The notes beneath the pieces were generated by a model, which saw only the letters and a list, made by a program, of their open reading frames with translations, had not been told where the DNA came from and made no database searches. From Polaribacter sp. Hel_I_88 (GTDB lineage Bacteria > Bacteroidota > Bacteroidia > Flavobacteriales > Flavobacteriaceae): DNA of 64,000 bases. Location: the NCBI RefSeq assembly GCF_000687935.1, contig NZ_JHZZ01000001.1, positions 496,001-560,000 of the forward strand, in the 5' to 3' direction. This document shows positions 39,856-47,519 of this stretch, piece by piece; the first letter of the stretch is position 1; each line of letters starts with the position of its first letter. A program made the translations under genes and the position numbers.

Positions 39856-40293
39856 ATGATGACAATTTCTGAAAACCTTACTTTTTTTACACCAGATGCT
39901 ACGTCTAACAACTTAGCAACTTTGATACATTGTGGCATTTCTGCCGGTTTTCCATCAGTTACAGAAGATATTGAAGGAGAAAAAATTTCTTTAGATGATG
40001 CCCTTATCAAAAATAAAGACACTACTTTTTACGCAAAAGTTAAAGGACAATCGATGATTAATGCTGGTTTAAATCATGATGATTTATTAGTAATTGATAG
40101 AAGTTTAGAAGCTACAGACAAAAAAATTGCTGTTTGTTATATTGATGGCGAATTTACCGTAAAACGCCTCCGAGTTCAAAATAACGAAATTTGGTTACAA
40201 CCAGAAAATCCTGATTATCCTATTATCAACATTACAGAAGATAACGATTTTATGATTTGGGGAATTGTAACAAACGTGATTAAAAAAGTATAA
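39856..40293 (+). CDS. umuD: UmuD-like S24 peptidase (no umuC next to it)
   Basis: A 145-residue protein of the LexA/UmuD fold. Predicted self-cleavage between Ala30 and Gly31 (GISAGFPSV), catalytic Ser66 in VKGQSMINAG, catalytic Lys103 in GEFTVKRL; all three are intact, unlike the S24 domain of the XRE protein at 31008. UmuD is the accessory subunit of translesion polymerase V. The usual partner umuC is absent; the next gene encodes a BI-1 membrane protein. ATG 39859 is an alternative start one codon down. Confidence 0.9.
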   Translation: MMTISENLTFFTPDATSNNLATLIHCGISAGFPSVTEDIEGEKISLDDALIKNKDTTFYAKVKGQSMINAGLNHDDLLVIDRSLEATDKKIAVCYIDGEFTVKRLRVQNNEIWLQPENPDYPIINITEDNDFMIWGIVTNVIKKV

Positions 40294-40356
40294 AAAAATC
40301 AATCAAACTTACTATTTTAACTAAAAAAGACTGAAAGAATTTCAGCACAAAAAACT

Positions 40357-41058
40357 ATGGAAAACACTTTTGAAAACAAAACTTTATTGATAGAATCTAC
40401 AGATGAAGTTCGTGTAGCATTTTATAAGAAAACATATGCGCACGTTGCTGGAGGCGTTTTACTATTTGTACTTTTTGAATATTTATTACTACAAAGTGAT
40501 TCGATTGTAGAATTTATGTTATCGATGACAGAAGGCTGGAGATGGCTTGTAATGTTGGGTGGTTTTATGTTGATTACTAGCTATGCAGAAAGTACGGTTT
40601 TAAAAACCGCTGATAAAAACATACAGTATATGGCTTATGCTTTATATGTTTTTGCGCAGGCACTTATTTTTGTTCCGCTTTTGGCAATTGCAATTTATTA
40701 TACTGAAAGTGTAGATTTAATTCAGCAAGCTACAATTGTAACTTTAGGGTTATTTGTAGGAATTTCGAGCATTGTTTTTATCACAAAAAAAGATTTTTCT
40801 TTTATAAAAACAGGGTTAACAATCGGCTTTTTTATTGCTATGGGATTAATTATTGCTGGAACTTTGTTCGGTTTTAATTTAGGTTTGTGGTTTTCTGTTG
40901 CAATGTGTTTGCTGGCTGGGGGATCAATTTTATACCAAACTTCTAATTTGGTAAACAAATTCGGAACAGAAGATTATATTCCTGCTTCTTTGGGTTTATT
41001 TGCTTCTTTAATGCTACTATTTTGGTATGTTTTGCAAATCTTTATGTCTAGAGATTAA
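40357..41058 (+). CDS. Bax inhibitor-1/YccA family membrane protein
   Basis: A 233-residue protein with seven predicted membrane helices. The start FYKKTYAHVAGGVLLFVLFEY and the segment KLL-less FGTEDYIPASLGLFASLMLLFWYVLQIF fit the BI-1/YccA/TMBIM superfamily, implicated in Ca2+ leak or modulation of FtsH. The spacing of polar residues in the last helices agrees. No operon partner; an intrinsic terminator follows. Confidence 0.85.
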   Translation: MENTFENKTLLIESTDEVRVAFYKKTYAHVAGGVLLFVLFEYLLLQSDSIVEFMLSMTEGWRWLVMLGGFMLITSYAESTVLKTADKNIQYMAYALYVFAQALIFVPLLAIAIYYTESVDLIQQATIVTLGLFVGISSIVFITKKDFSFIKTGLTIGFFIAMGLIIAGTLFGFNLGLWFSVAMCLLAGGSILYQTSNLVNKFGTEDYIPASLGLFASLMLLFWYVLQIFMSRD

Positions 41059-41093
41059 CAAAAGAGTAAGCTCTAGTACGAAAAAATATATAG

Positions 41094-41126
41094 AAAATCA
41101 GGAGTTAACTACTTCTGATTTTTTTG
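41094..41126. terminator. Intrinsic terminator between the BI-1 gene and a convergent small gene
   Basis: Stem AAAATCAGGAGT / ACTTCTGATTTT with one G:T pair, loop TAACT-like, followed by a T-run on the plus strand. Confidence 0.75.
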
Positions 41127-41132
41127 TTCTTA

Positions 41133-41357
41133 CTATTTACTTTTAACCTTACTTCCTTCTATTCTTCTGTTTAAATCTAAGTTATAGATACTATCTTCTG
41201 CATAAAATTCATACAGTAAATAAGAGTACAATCTAAATAAAACGAAAAATAGCGAAACTACTTTTATAATTCTTGCTTCAATTCCCTCCAAGAAAAAGAA
41301 ACCTATAACTCCTAAGATAATGGCGAGTAAAGTAAATATGGTGTTTAATATTTTCAT
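41133..41357 (-). CDS. Small membrane protein of unknown function
   Basis: A 74-residue protein with two hydrophobic helices (about 4-24 and 30-48) and a charged tail (LNRRIEGSKVKSK). No recognisable family. It stands alone, convergent with the BI-1 gene, with an AT-rich upstream region. Real-gene status rests on length and on the pattern of hydrophobic and charged residues. Confidence 0.55.
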   Translation of the reverse strand: MKILNTIFTLLAIILGVIGFFFLEGIEARIIKVVSLFFVLFRLYSYLLYEFYAEDSIYNLDLNRRIEGSKVKSK

Positions 41358-41508
41358 AATGTTTATTTTTATTCAAAGATAGTTCCTGTTGCTACTTTCA
41401 ATTTTATATCATTTTTGAAAATTGTTATAGAATTCCTGAAATTAAAAAATAAAAAAGTTTTTTCAACTATAAAAAAATAAAATATTACCTTTTTAAAATA
41501 TTTTATTA

Positions 41509-41536
41509 TTGTTTATCAATAATTTTTATATATTTG
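41509..41536 (+). promoter_or_regulatory. Promoter TTG-N17-TATATTTG of the DoxX-like gene
   Basis: TTG at 41509-41511 and TATATTTG at 41529-41536 with a 17-bp spacer match the Bacteroidota consensus fully; the ATG follows 19 bp later. Confidence 0.75.
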
Positions 41537-41555
41537 TGATGTCAAATTAATAAAA

Positions 41556-42803
41556 ATGAATTCTATTAATACCTTAGAAAAAAATTGGAGTACTACATCT
41601 AAAATTGTTTTTCGATTCACTTTTAGCTACTTTATCTCATTTATTCTTTTATTGTTTTTAGCACTATTCTTAGAAACTCCTTTATATTGGTTTGCAGACA
41701 CTATACTTAATTGGGGAACTGATTTTAGAATAGAAAGTACAGGAAGTGGTGACAGAACTTTTGACTATGTAAGGTTTGGTTTTACTATCTTTTTAACCTT
41801 TTTTGTTAGTATCATTTGGAGTTTTTTAGACAAAAAAAGAGCATCTTACAACACTTTACAATATTGGTTTCAAGTTGTTTTAAGAATATTCTTATGCTTT
41901 GCCATGATTCTTTATGGTTTCGCAAAAATATTTAAAGGGCAGTTTGCAGACCCAAGTTTAGAATTACTTATTCAAAATGTTGGAGATATGTCTCCTATGG
42001 GTTTAGCTTGGACATTTATGGGACACTCAATGTATTATAACATATTTACAGGTTCTTTAGAAATTATTGGCGGTTTACTTTTACTAAATCGTAAAACAGT
42101 TTCTCTAGGTAGCTTAGTAATTGTAGGTTTTATGATTAATGTGGTTTTCATGAACTTTACATATGATATACCTGTTAAATTATTTTCTATACATTTAGTT
42201 CTGATGTCATTTTTATTATTAATATCTGATGGAAAAAGATTCTTGCAGTTTTTTATCAAAAATGAAAAAATAGAAAAAGTTGAGTACACCAATTATATAA
42301 AAAATAAACCTTTATTAAAAATAATTAGTTTTTTAAAGAAGGCTTTAATTACAGTTTCTATTTTAATAATTGTTATTCAATGCTTAATTCAATTCAAAGC
42401 AACAGAACAACTTAGATCAAAATCTAAATTAAGAGGTATTTGGAAAACCGAACTTTTTATAGTTGAAAAAGATACTATAGCACCATTAACTACAGATTCT
42501 AATAGGTGGAAATATTTTATAATTGATTATAAAGAAAAAGCTATTGTTAAATTGATGAATGATACAATAAAACGTTATTCTTTTAAAGAAAACATTGATA
42601 CAGAAGAAATAGTTTTTAAAGGCATAAAAGATTCTATTTCTCAAAAATTTAAATATTCAATAGCTAATAAGAATAGTCTAAAACTAAAAGGTTTTTTAAA
42701 CGGAAAAGAATTAAAAATTGAATTAAAAAAAGTTCCTAAGACAGATTTTAGACTCCTTAACAGAAAGTTTCGTTGGGTAAATGAAACTACTTATAATTAT
42801 TAA
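41556..42803 (+). CDS. DoxX-like multi-spanning membrane protein
   Basis: A 415-residue protein: about seven or eight membrane helices in the first ~290 residues, then a ~120-residue soluble tail with no recognised domain. The part around LRIFLCFAMILYGFAKIFKGQF and TGSLEIIGGLLLLNRKTVSLGSLV resembles DoxX/DoxD-type proteins. The C-terminal part (RGIWKTELFIVEKDTIAPL) looks like a small beta-barrel or lipocalin-like domain. Function unknown; it has a textbook promoter and is 11 bp from the next, zinc-ribbon gene. Confidence 0.75.
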   Translation: MNSINTLEKNWSTTSKIVFRFTFSYFISFILLLFLALFLETPLYWFADTILNWGTDFRIESTGSGDRTFDYVRFGFTIFLTFFVSIIWSFLDKKRASYNTLQYWFQVVLRIFLCFAMILYGFAKIFKGQFADPSLELLIQNVGDMSPMGLAWTFMGHSMYYNIFTGSLEIIGGLLLLNRKTVSLGSLVIVGFMINVVFMNFTYDIPVKLFSIHLVLMSFLLLISDGKRFLQFFIKNEKIEKVEYTNYIKNKPLLKIISFLKKALITVSILIIVIQCLIQFKATEQLRSKSKLRGIWKTELFIVEKDTIAPLTTDSNRWKYFIIDYKEKAIVKLMNDTIKRYSFKENIDTEEIVFKGIKDSISQKFKYSIANKNSLKLKGFLNGKELKIELKKVPKTDFRLLNRKFRWVNETTYNY

Positions 42804-42814
42804 AATCAAATTTT

Positions 42815-43015
42815 ATGACACCTACATCTACACAAAGAACAATTAAAGGAGAAAAACTAACTTGTATTGTTTGTAAACACGACACATTTTGGGAAAGAGA
42901 AACTTTAATGAACACCAAAAAATTAACATTCTTTAAATTGGAATGGCTCAATAAAAAAGCACAAAACCTAATTTGCAATAATTGTGGTTTTGTTCATTGG
43001 TTCTTAAATAAATAA
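42815..43015 (+). CDS. Small zinc-ribbon protein
   Basis: A 66-residue protein with CIVC (residues 17-20) and CNNC (54-57) knuckles and basic/aromatic segments, a likely zinc ribbon. It is 3 bp from the first DUF2975 gene and 11 bp after the DoxX-like gene, so it is probably in one operon with the DUF2975/HTH cassette. Role unknown; nucleic-acid or protein binding are equally possible. Confidence 0.75.
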   Translation: MTPTSTQRTIKGEKLTCIVCKHDTFWERETLMNTKKLTFFKLEWLNKKAQNLICNNCGFVHWFLNK

Positions 43016-43018
43016 ATT

Positions 43019-43534
43019 ATGAAAACAGCAAAAATATTAAAAGTTGCAACCTTTTTTTCTTGGTTTGCATGCATAGGACTCACCATAAAAAGTGGTGCAA
43101 TTTTAGTTACTTATTTATTAAGTATTTCTAATCCAGAAGCTTCTAAAAACATGTACGAAAGTTTAAACCTTTTTGAATACTACAATCATAGTTTTTTAAA
43201 CTATTCTATCATCGTTTTTTACAAAATAGTATTGTTCTCTGTTGAGGCTTATATTGCTTATTTAGTAATTCAGCTACTAAAAAAACTAAATATTAAACAG
43301 CCTTTTAATATTGATGTCCATTCGTTGATGAGAAAAATAAGTTTTGCTATTTTTTATTTGTGGATCATAGCAATTGTTCACAATACTCACATTCAAATTA
43401 TTGGTAAAAAACACAATTTTGAACTCAGTTTATTTTCTAGTGATTTTGTTTTTCTATCACTCGTAATTTTCATTTTTGCACAAATTGTAAAACGAGGTAT
43501 TGAAATACAATCTGAAAACGATTTAACTATATAA
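43019..43534 (+). CDS. DUF2975-like membrane protein A
   Basis: A 171-residue four-helix membrane protein. The segment LLKKLNIKQPFNIDVHSLMRKISFAIF (in two parts) corresponds to the usual conserved region of DUF2975 (PF/F-x-x-N/D ... L). The C-terminal RGIEIQSENDLTI ends with the same 'ENDLTI' as the next gene's protein, showing the two are tandem paralogues. In many bacteria DUF2975 genes are followed by a YozG-like HTH gene, as here. Confidence 0.8.
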   Translation: MKTAKILKVATFFSWFACIGLTIKSGAILVTYLLSISNPEASKNMYESLNLFEYYNHSFLNYSIIVFYKIVLFSVEAYIAYLVIQLLKKLNIKQPFNIDVHSLMRKISFAIFYLWIIAIVHNTHIQIIGKKHNFELSLFSSDFVFLSLVIFIFAQIVKRGIEIQSENDLTI

Positions 43535-43536
43535 GT

Positions 43537-44043
43537 ATGAAAAAAATAAATATTTTAAAAGCGATTATAGATTTTATTTGGATTATTGCTGTTCCAATTG
43601 GAGCTCCACTAACTTTTATCTTTGTCATTTTTATACTCTTCCAAGGAGAAGTAAATATCGACTTTGATATTTTAGGAATTGGGTTAAATCTAAATAGCTT
43701 TTTTGCAAGATTATTGATTGCTTTATTAGGAATCAACCTAATATTGATGTTTTATAGTTTACACATTTTTAGAAACGTTTTAGGTTATTTTAAAAAATTA
43801 AAAATTTTTGATGATTATGTAATTGTTTCTTTTAACAAAATAGGAAAACTATTAATTATTTCAGGAACTTCTACCTTAATAATTGGGTTTATTGGTGGGC
43901 TTTATTTTAAAAGTGAGGTTTCAATATCATTAGGTTTTCATCCTTATTTGTTAGTTATTGGTTTGGGATTTTTCTTCCAAATTTTAAGTGAAATATTCAA
44001 GATTTCAAAACACCAAAAACAAGAAAACGACCTAACTATATAA
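43537..44043 (+). CDS. DUF2975-like membrane protein B
   Basis: A 168-residue paralogue of the preceding protein, with four membrane helices, the FKKLKIFDDYVIVSFNKIGKLL conserved region and the same C-terminal ENDLTI. It starts 2 bp after the first copy and stops 1 bp before the HTH gene, so all are translationally linked. Function of the family is unknown; pairing with an HTH regulator suggests membrane-to-regulator signalling. Confidence 0.8.
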   Translation: MKKINILKAIIDFIWIIAVPIGAPLTFIFVIFILFQGEVNIDFDILGIGLNLNSFFARLLIALLGINLILMFYSLHIFRNVLGYFKKLKIFDDYVIVSFNKIGKLLIISGTSTLIIGFIGGLYFKSEVSISLGFHPYLLVIGLGFFFQILSEIFKISKHQKQENDLTI

Positions 44044-44044
44044 T

Positions 44045-44251
44045 ATGCCAATCATTGTAAACCTTGATGTAATGCTTGCCAAACGCAAAATGCGAAGTAA
44101 AGAATTGGCAGAAATTATTGGTATTACCACTGCAAATTTATCCATCTTAAAATCAGGTAAGGCAAAAGCAGTTCGTTTCTCTACGTTAGAAGCTATTTGT
44201 GAAGCTTTAGATTGCCAGCCTTCGGATATTTTAGAATATCAAAAAGAATAA
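44045..44251 (+). CDS. YozG-like XRE-family HTH regulator
   Basis: A 68-residue single helix-turn-helix protein (MLAKRKMRSKELAEIIGIT, then NLSILKSGKAKAVRFSTLEAIC in part, CQPSDILEY). This minimal Cro/C1-type regulator is the standard companion of DUF2975 genes. It is the last gene of the zinc ribbon-DUF2975-DUF2975-HTH cassette and is followed by a strong terminator. Confidence 0.92.
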   Translation: MPIIVNLDVMLAKRKMRSKELAEIIGITTANLSILKSGKAKAVRFSTLEAICEALDCQPSDILEYQKE

Positions 44252-44257
44252 AAACAG

Positions 44258-44285
44258 AAAACTCCGAACTTTCATTCGGAGTTTT
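44258..44285. terminator. Intrinsic terminator after the DUF2975/HTH cassette
   Basis: Perfect 11-bp stem AAAACTCCGAA / TTCGGAGTTTT with a 6-nt loop. Confidence 0.85.
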
Positions 44286-44356
44286 CAATTTATAATAATT
44301 TATAGAACTTTTAAAAAAGATAGAATTTCCCAACTTAATTTTCACAACAGTGAGAG

Positions 44357-44385
44357 TCCCTTCCCTTTGGGAAGGTTAGGATGGG
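44357..44385. repeat. Short dispersed GC-richer repeat (CCCTTCCCTTTGGGAAGG)
   Basis: A small inverted repeat TTCCCTTTGGGAA followed by GGTTAGGATGGG, immediately after the S9 peptidase stop codon on the minus strand. GC content is well above the neighbourhood, as in flavobacterial REP-like elements. Confidence 0.6.
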
Positions 44386-44389
44386 CTTT

Positions 44390-46897
44390 TTAATTCTGTG
44401 GTTCATTCAAATTCATAAACATAAAATCTACATTGGTATTTTCTTTGCCTAATAAATACTTACTAAAATGATCTGCTCTTAACCAAAAAGAATATTCTGT
44501 CATGCTTCCAAAACCATGTCTTTGTCCTGGCATTGTCATAAATTTAAAACGTTTGTGCGCTTTAATTAATTCGTTTGCCATTCTTATAGTTCCTGCAGGA
44601 TGCACGTTATTATCCATATCTCCATGAATCAACATTAAATGTCCTTTTAGGTTTTTTGCCAAAGATTGATTGTCATCAATTTTATATTTATGAGAAACTT
44701 TCCCTTTCTCGTCAATTTCTTCTTTTACTCCATGATGTGTTTCACTCCACCAAGAATTGTACACATTATTATCATGATTTCCTGCTGATGAAACTGCTGC
44801 CTTAAAGAAATCTGGATATACCAACATTGCAGCTGTAGACATAAAGCCTCCTCCTGAATGTCCGTAAATTCCTACTTTTTCAATATCGATAAATTTATGT
44901 TTGTTAGCCAATTGTTGTGCAACATATTTTTTATCAGCCAAACCATAATCACGTAAATTTCCATATCCATAATTATGATACCATTTAGATCTGTCTGGAT
45001 GTCCTCCTCTATTTCCTAGCGTAATTACTACAAATCCAACTTGCGCCATTCTGTCTAAACGATCCATTCTGTAAGAAAAAGATTTGTTTACAGCTTCTGT
45101 TTGTGGACCTGGATATACATACTCCAAAAGTGGATATACCTTTGTTGAATCCATATCAAAAGGCTTATACATTACTCCATATAAATCTGTAATTCCATCA
45201 TCTGCTTTTACTTTAAAAGTTTCTGGAAATTGATAACCAGAAGCAAATAATTGCGATAAATCTGCAGTTTCTAAATCCATTACTTTACGCCCATTTACAT
45301 CTCTAATTTCTGATTTTGGCACTGTATTTACACGCGAATAATTACTCACAAAATACTCATTTGAATCTGCCATATTTGTACTTGCAGTATAATCCCCTGC
45401 ATCTAAAGCACGCATTCCAGATCCGTTTAAATTTATTTTATACGTATGTAAATAATAAGGATCTTGATTTTTATCAACCCCATTTGCAGTAAAATATAAG
45501 GTTCTAGTTTTTTCGTCCAAACCTTCAAAACCATCTACATGATAATCGCCTTCAGTAATTTGATTTTTTAAATTTCCATCTGCATCATATAAATAAAAAT
45601 GTGCCCAACCATCTCTTTCTGCCCAATGTAAAATTTCGGTTTCATTGTTGAATAAGATTAAAGGTCTAGACTCTATATACGTATTAAAACGCTCTTCTAT
45701 AATTGTTTTATATTCACCAGTATTAATATCTGCAACATGCACATCAAACTTTTTTCTGTCTCTAGAAATAGTACTGAAATATACTTTTCCTTTTTTTGAT
45801 AAAAGCAATGTTGGATTAAAATCATCACTATAACTAGACTTTTTTCTTGGTGCTCTATACACAGTAAGGCTTTGCTGCTTCATGGTATCTAAAGGAACCA
45901 ATACATGCGTTTTTGTTGGAATGTCAAAAATCATTAATTCAGATTTATAAAATTCTTGTTCTCCTGGCATGTGGTACTTATAAGTTTCCAACGTTGGTCT
46001 TTTTTTACCCGTAGAATTTATGACCCATAAATCTTTAATATGTCTAGAATCTGATCTTTCAAAAACGAACTTTTTAGAATCATGAGACCAAGTTCCCCAA
46101 ACTCCTTTTCTATCATCTTTCTTTTTTTCTACATCCTCATTATCATCTCCTCTTCCACCCCAAGTGTAGCCATAGTTTTCTTCACCATCTGTTGTCCATT
46201 GGTTTTCTACAACAGTGCTATCTTTTTCATCTTTAATAAACTTTTTAAAGTTGATTTTATCCATCCAATAGATGTTATGGTTTTTACCATATAAAACGAT
46301 TGAACTATCTGGAGCTACATTTGCCCAACGAGTCCAAGGCTTTTTTTCCTCTTTTTTTGTATTGATGATTGTTAAACCATTTCCACCTAATCTATATTCT
46401 AAATAGTAGGTTTTCTTTTCCATTTTTGGCTTTTTCTTTTTTGCCTTTTTGGTAGCTGTAGAATCTTTCTCTACTTCTTTTTTATCCTCTTTTTCATCTT
46501 CCACCTCAACTTCTTCAGTAGATGTTACTCTAAAACGAAACGCATTTTCTGCTTCATTAAACTTAATATCTAAACGTGGTAAATGTTTTGCGTCATAAGG
46601 ATCTTTGGTAATTTCCGTTAACCATTTTGCCATCTTAACATTGTCAAACAAAAGTTCTTTCGATTTTTTATCAATATCTACAATGTAATGATTTGAGCCT
46701 TCAGAAGTTTTATAGGCATACCAAAAACGGTTTCCCTTTTTTAACCAATTAGGATTTACACTAGTAGAGTGTACCATTTTTGCTAAATTTTTTGGCGAGT
46801 ATTTAGCAGCCTGTCTATAATTTGGCTCTGGTGTTTCTTGTGCAGATACTACTGATACAGTAAATAAAAACACAAAAACTAAGATAATTTTTTTCAT
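44390..46897 (-). CDS. S9 family dipeptidyl-peptidase (DPP IV-like)
   Basis: An 835-residue secreted serine peptidase. Signal peptide ending SVVSAQE, N-terminal DPP IV-type beta-propeller (about 60-560), then an alpha/beta hydrolase domain with nucleophile in GHSGGGFMS (near residue 680), Asp in IHGDMDNNV and His in PGQRHGF. Around residues 128-162 is a highly charged insertion (EVEVEDEKEDKKEVEKD, then KKAKKKKPKMEKK) that is probably a surface loop of the propeller. Likely periplasmic peptide degradation. Single gene with no close neighbours on its strand. Confidence 0.94.
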   Translation of the reverse strand: MKKIILVFVFLFTVSVVSAQETPEPNYRQAAKYSPKNLAKMVHSTSVNPNWLKKGNRFWYAYKTSEGSNHYIVDIDKKSKELLFDNVKMAKWLTEITKDPYDAKHLPRLDIKFNEAENAFRFRVTSTEEVEVEDEKEDKKEVEKDSTATKKAKKKKPKMEKKTYYLEYRLGGNGLTIINTKKEEKKPWTRWANVAPDSSIVLYGKNHNIYWMDKINFKKFIKDEKDSTVVENQWTTDGEENYGYTWGGRGDDNEDVEKKKDDRKGVWGTWSHDSKKFVFERSDSRHIKDLWVINSTGKKRPTLETYKYHMPGEQEFYKSELMIFDIPTKTHVLVPLDTMKQQSLTVYRAPRKKSSYSDDFNPTLLLSKKGKVYFSTISRDRKKFDVHVADINTGEYKTIIEERFNTYIESRPLILFNNETEILHWAERDGWAHFYLYDADGNLKNQITEGDYHVDGFEGLDEKTRTLYFTANGVDKNQDPYYLHTYKINLNGSGMRALDAGDYTASTNMADSNEYFVSNYSRVNTVPKSEIRDVNGRKVMDLETADLSQLFASGYQFPETFKVKADDGITDLYGVMYKPFDMDSTKVYPLLEYVYPGPQTEAVNKSFSYRMDRLDRMAQVGFVVITLGNRGGHPDRSKWYHNYGYGNLRDYGLADKKYVAQQLANKHKFIDIEKVGIYGHSGGGFMSTAAMLVYPDFFKAAVSSAGNHDNNVYNSWWSETHHGVKEEIDEKGKVSHKYKIDDNQSLAKNLKGHLMLIHGDMDNNVHPAGTIRMANELIKAHKRFKFMTMPGQRHGFGSMTEYSFWLRADHFSKYLLGKENTNVDFMFMNLNEPQN

Positions 46898-47001
46898 TTG
46901 AATTGCTTGTTAAATTTGAATTAGGAGCTAAAGTTCTCTAAAACAATTAACATCACAAATTATAAAGTTAATTTTTGTTAAAACATTAACACATTTTAAC
47001 A

Positions 47002-47451
47002 TTAATTCAAATTACGCTTTTCAATAAAAAAACGTTTTAATAATTGAGAACAGTCATTTTCCAAAATTCCTGAAACTATTTTTGTCTTTGGGTGCAGGGT
47101 TGTTTTTAAGTTGATAAAACCTCTTTCTGGTTCAGAAGCTCCATAAACAATTTTATCGAGCTGTGTCCAATAACTAGCACCAGCACACATTTGGCAAGGC
47201 TCTAGGGTTACATAAAGCGTGCAATCTTTTAGATATTTACCTCCTAAAAAATCGGCTGCAGCAGTAAATGCTTGCATTTCTGCATGCGCAGTTACATCAT
47301 TTAAAGTTTCAGTTAAATTGTGTGCTCTCGCAATTATTTTATCTTTAAAAACAATTACAGCACCTACAGGAATTTCTCCTTTATCAAAAGCCATTTCTGC
47401 TTCTTGAAAGGCTTTTTTCATAAAATAAACATCATCAAAAGGTTGTATCAT
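47002..47451 (-). CDS. tadA: tRNA adenosine/nucleoside deaminase (TadA-like)
   Basis: A 149-residue zinc deaminase of the CDA superfamily. Zinc and catalytic motif HAEMQAF (His56, Glu58) and PCQMC (Cys86, Cys89). N-terminal MKKAFQEAEMAFDKGEIPVGAV is close to TadA, which makes inosine-34 in tRNA-Arg; guanine deaminases are similar, so the substrate is not certain. It diverges from dxs. Confidence 0.9.
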   Translation of the reverse strand: MIQPFDDVYFMKKAFQEAEMAFDKGEIPVGAVIVFKDKIIARAHNLTETLNDVTAHAEMQAFTAAADFLGGKYLKDCTLYVTLEPCQMCAGASYWTQLDKIVYGASEPERGFINLKTTLHPKTKIVSGILENDCSQLLKRFFIEKRNLN

Positions 47452-47504
47452 TTTTAAATCATTAAGTTTTCAATATTACAAAATCTTTTTGAGGTCTAAA
47501 ATTG

Positions 47505-47512
47505 TATTTTTG
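47505..47512 (+). promoter_or_regulatory. Candidate -7 element of the dxs promoter
   Basis: TATTTTTG matches TAnnTTTG and ends 7 bp before the dxs ATG at 47520, so the transcript would be leaderless or nearly so. TTTG at 47488-47491 gives only a 13-bp spacer. Confidence 0.55.
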
Positions 47513-47519
47513 TAATCAA

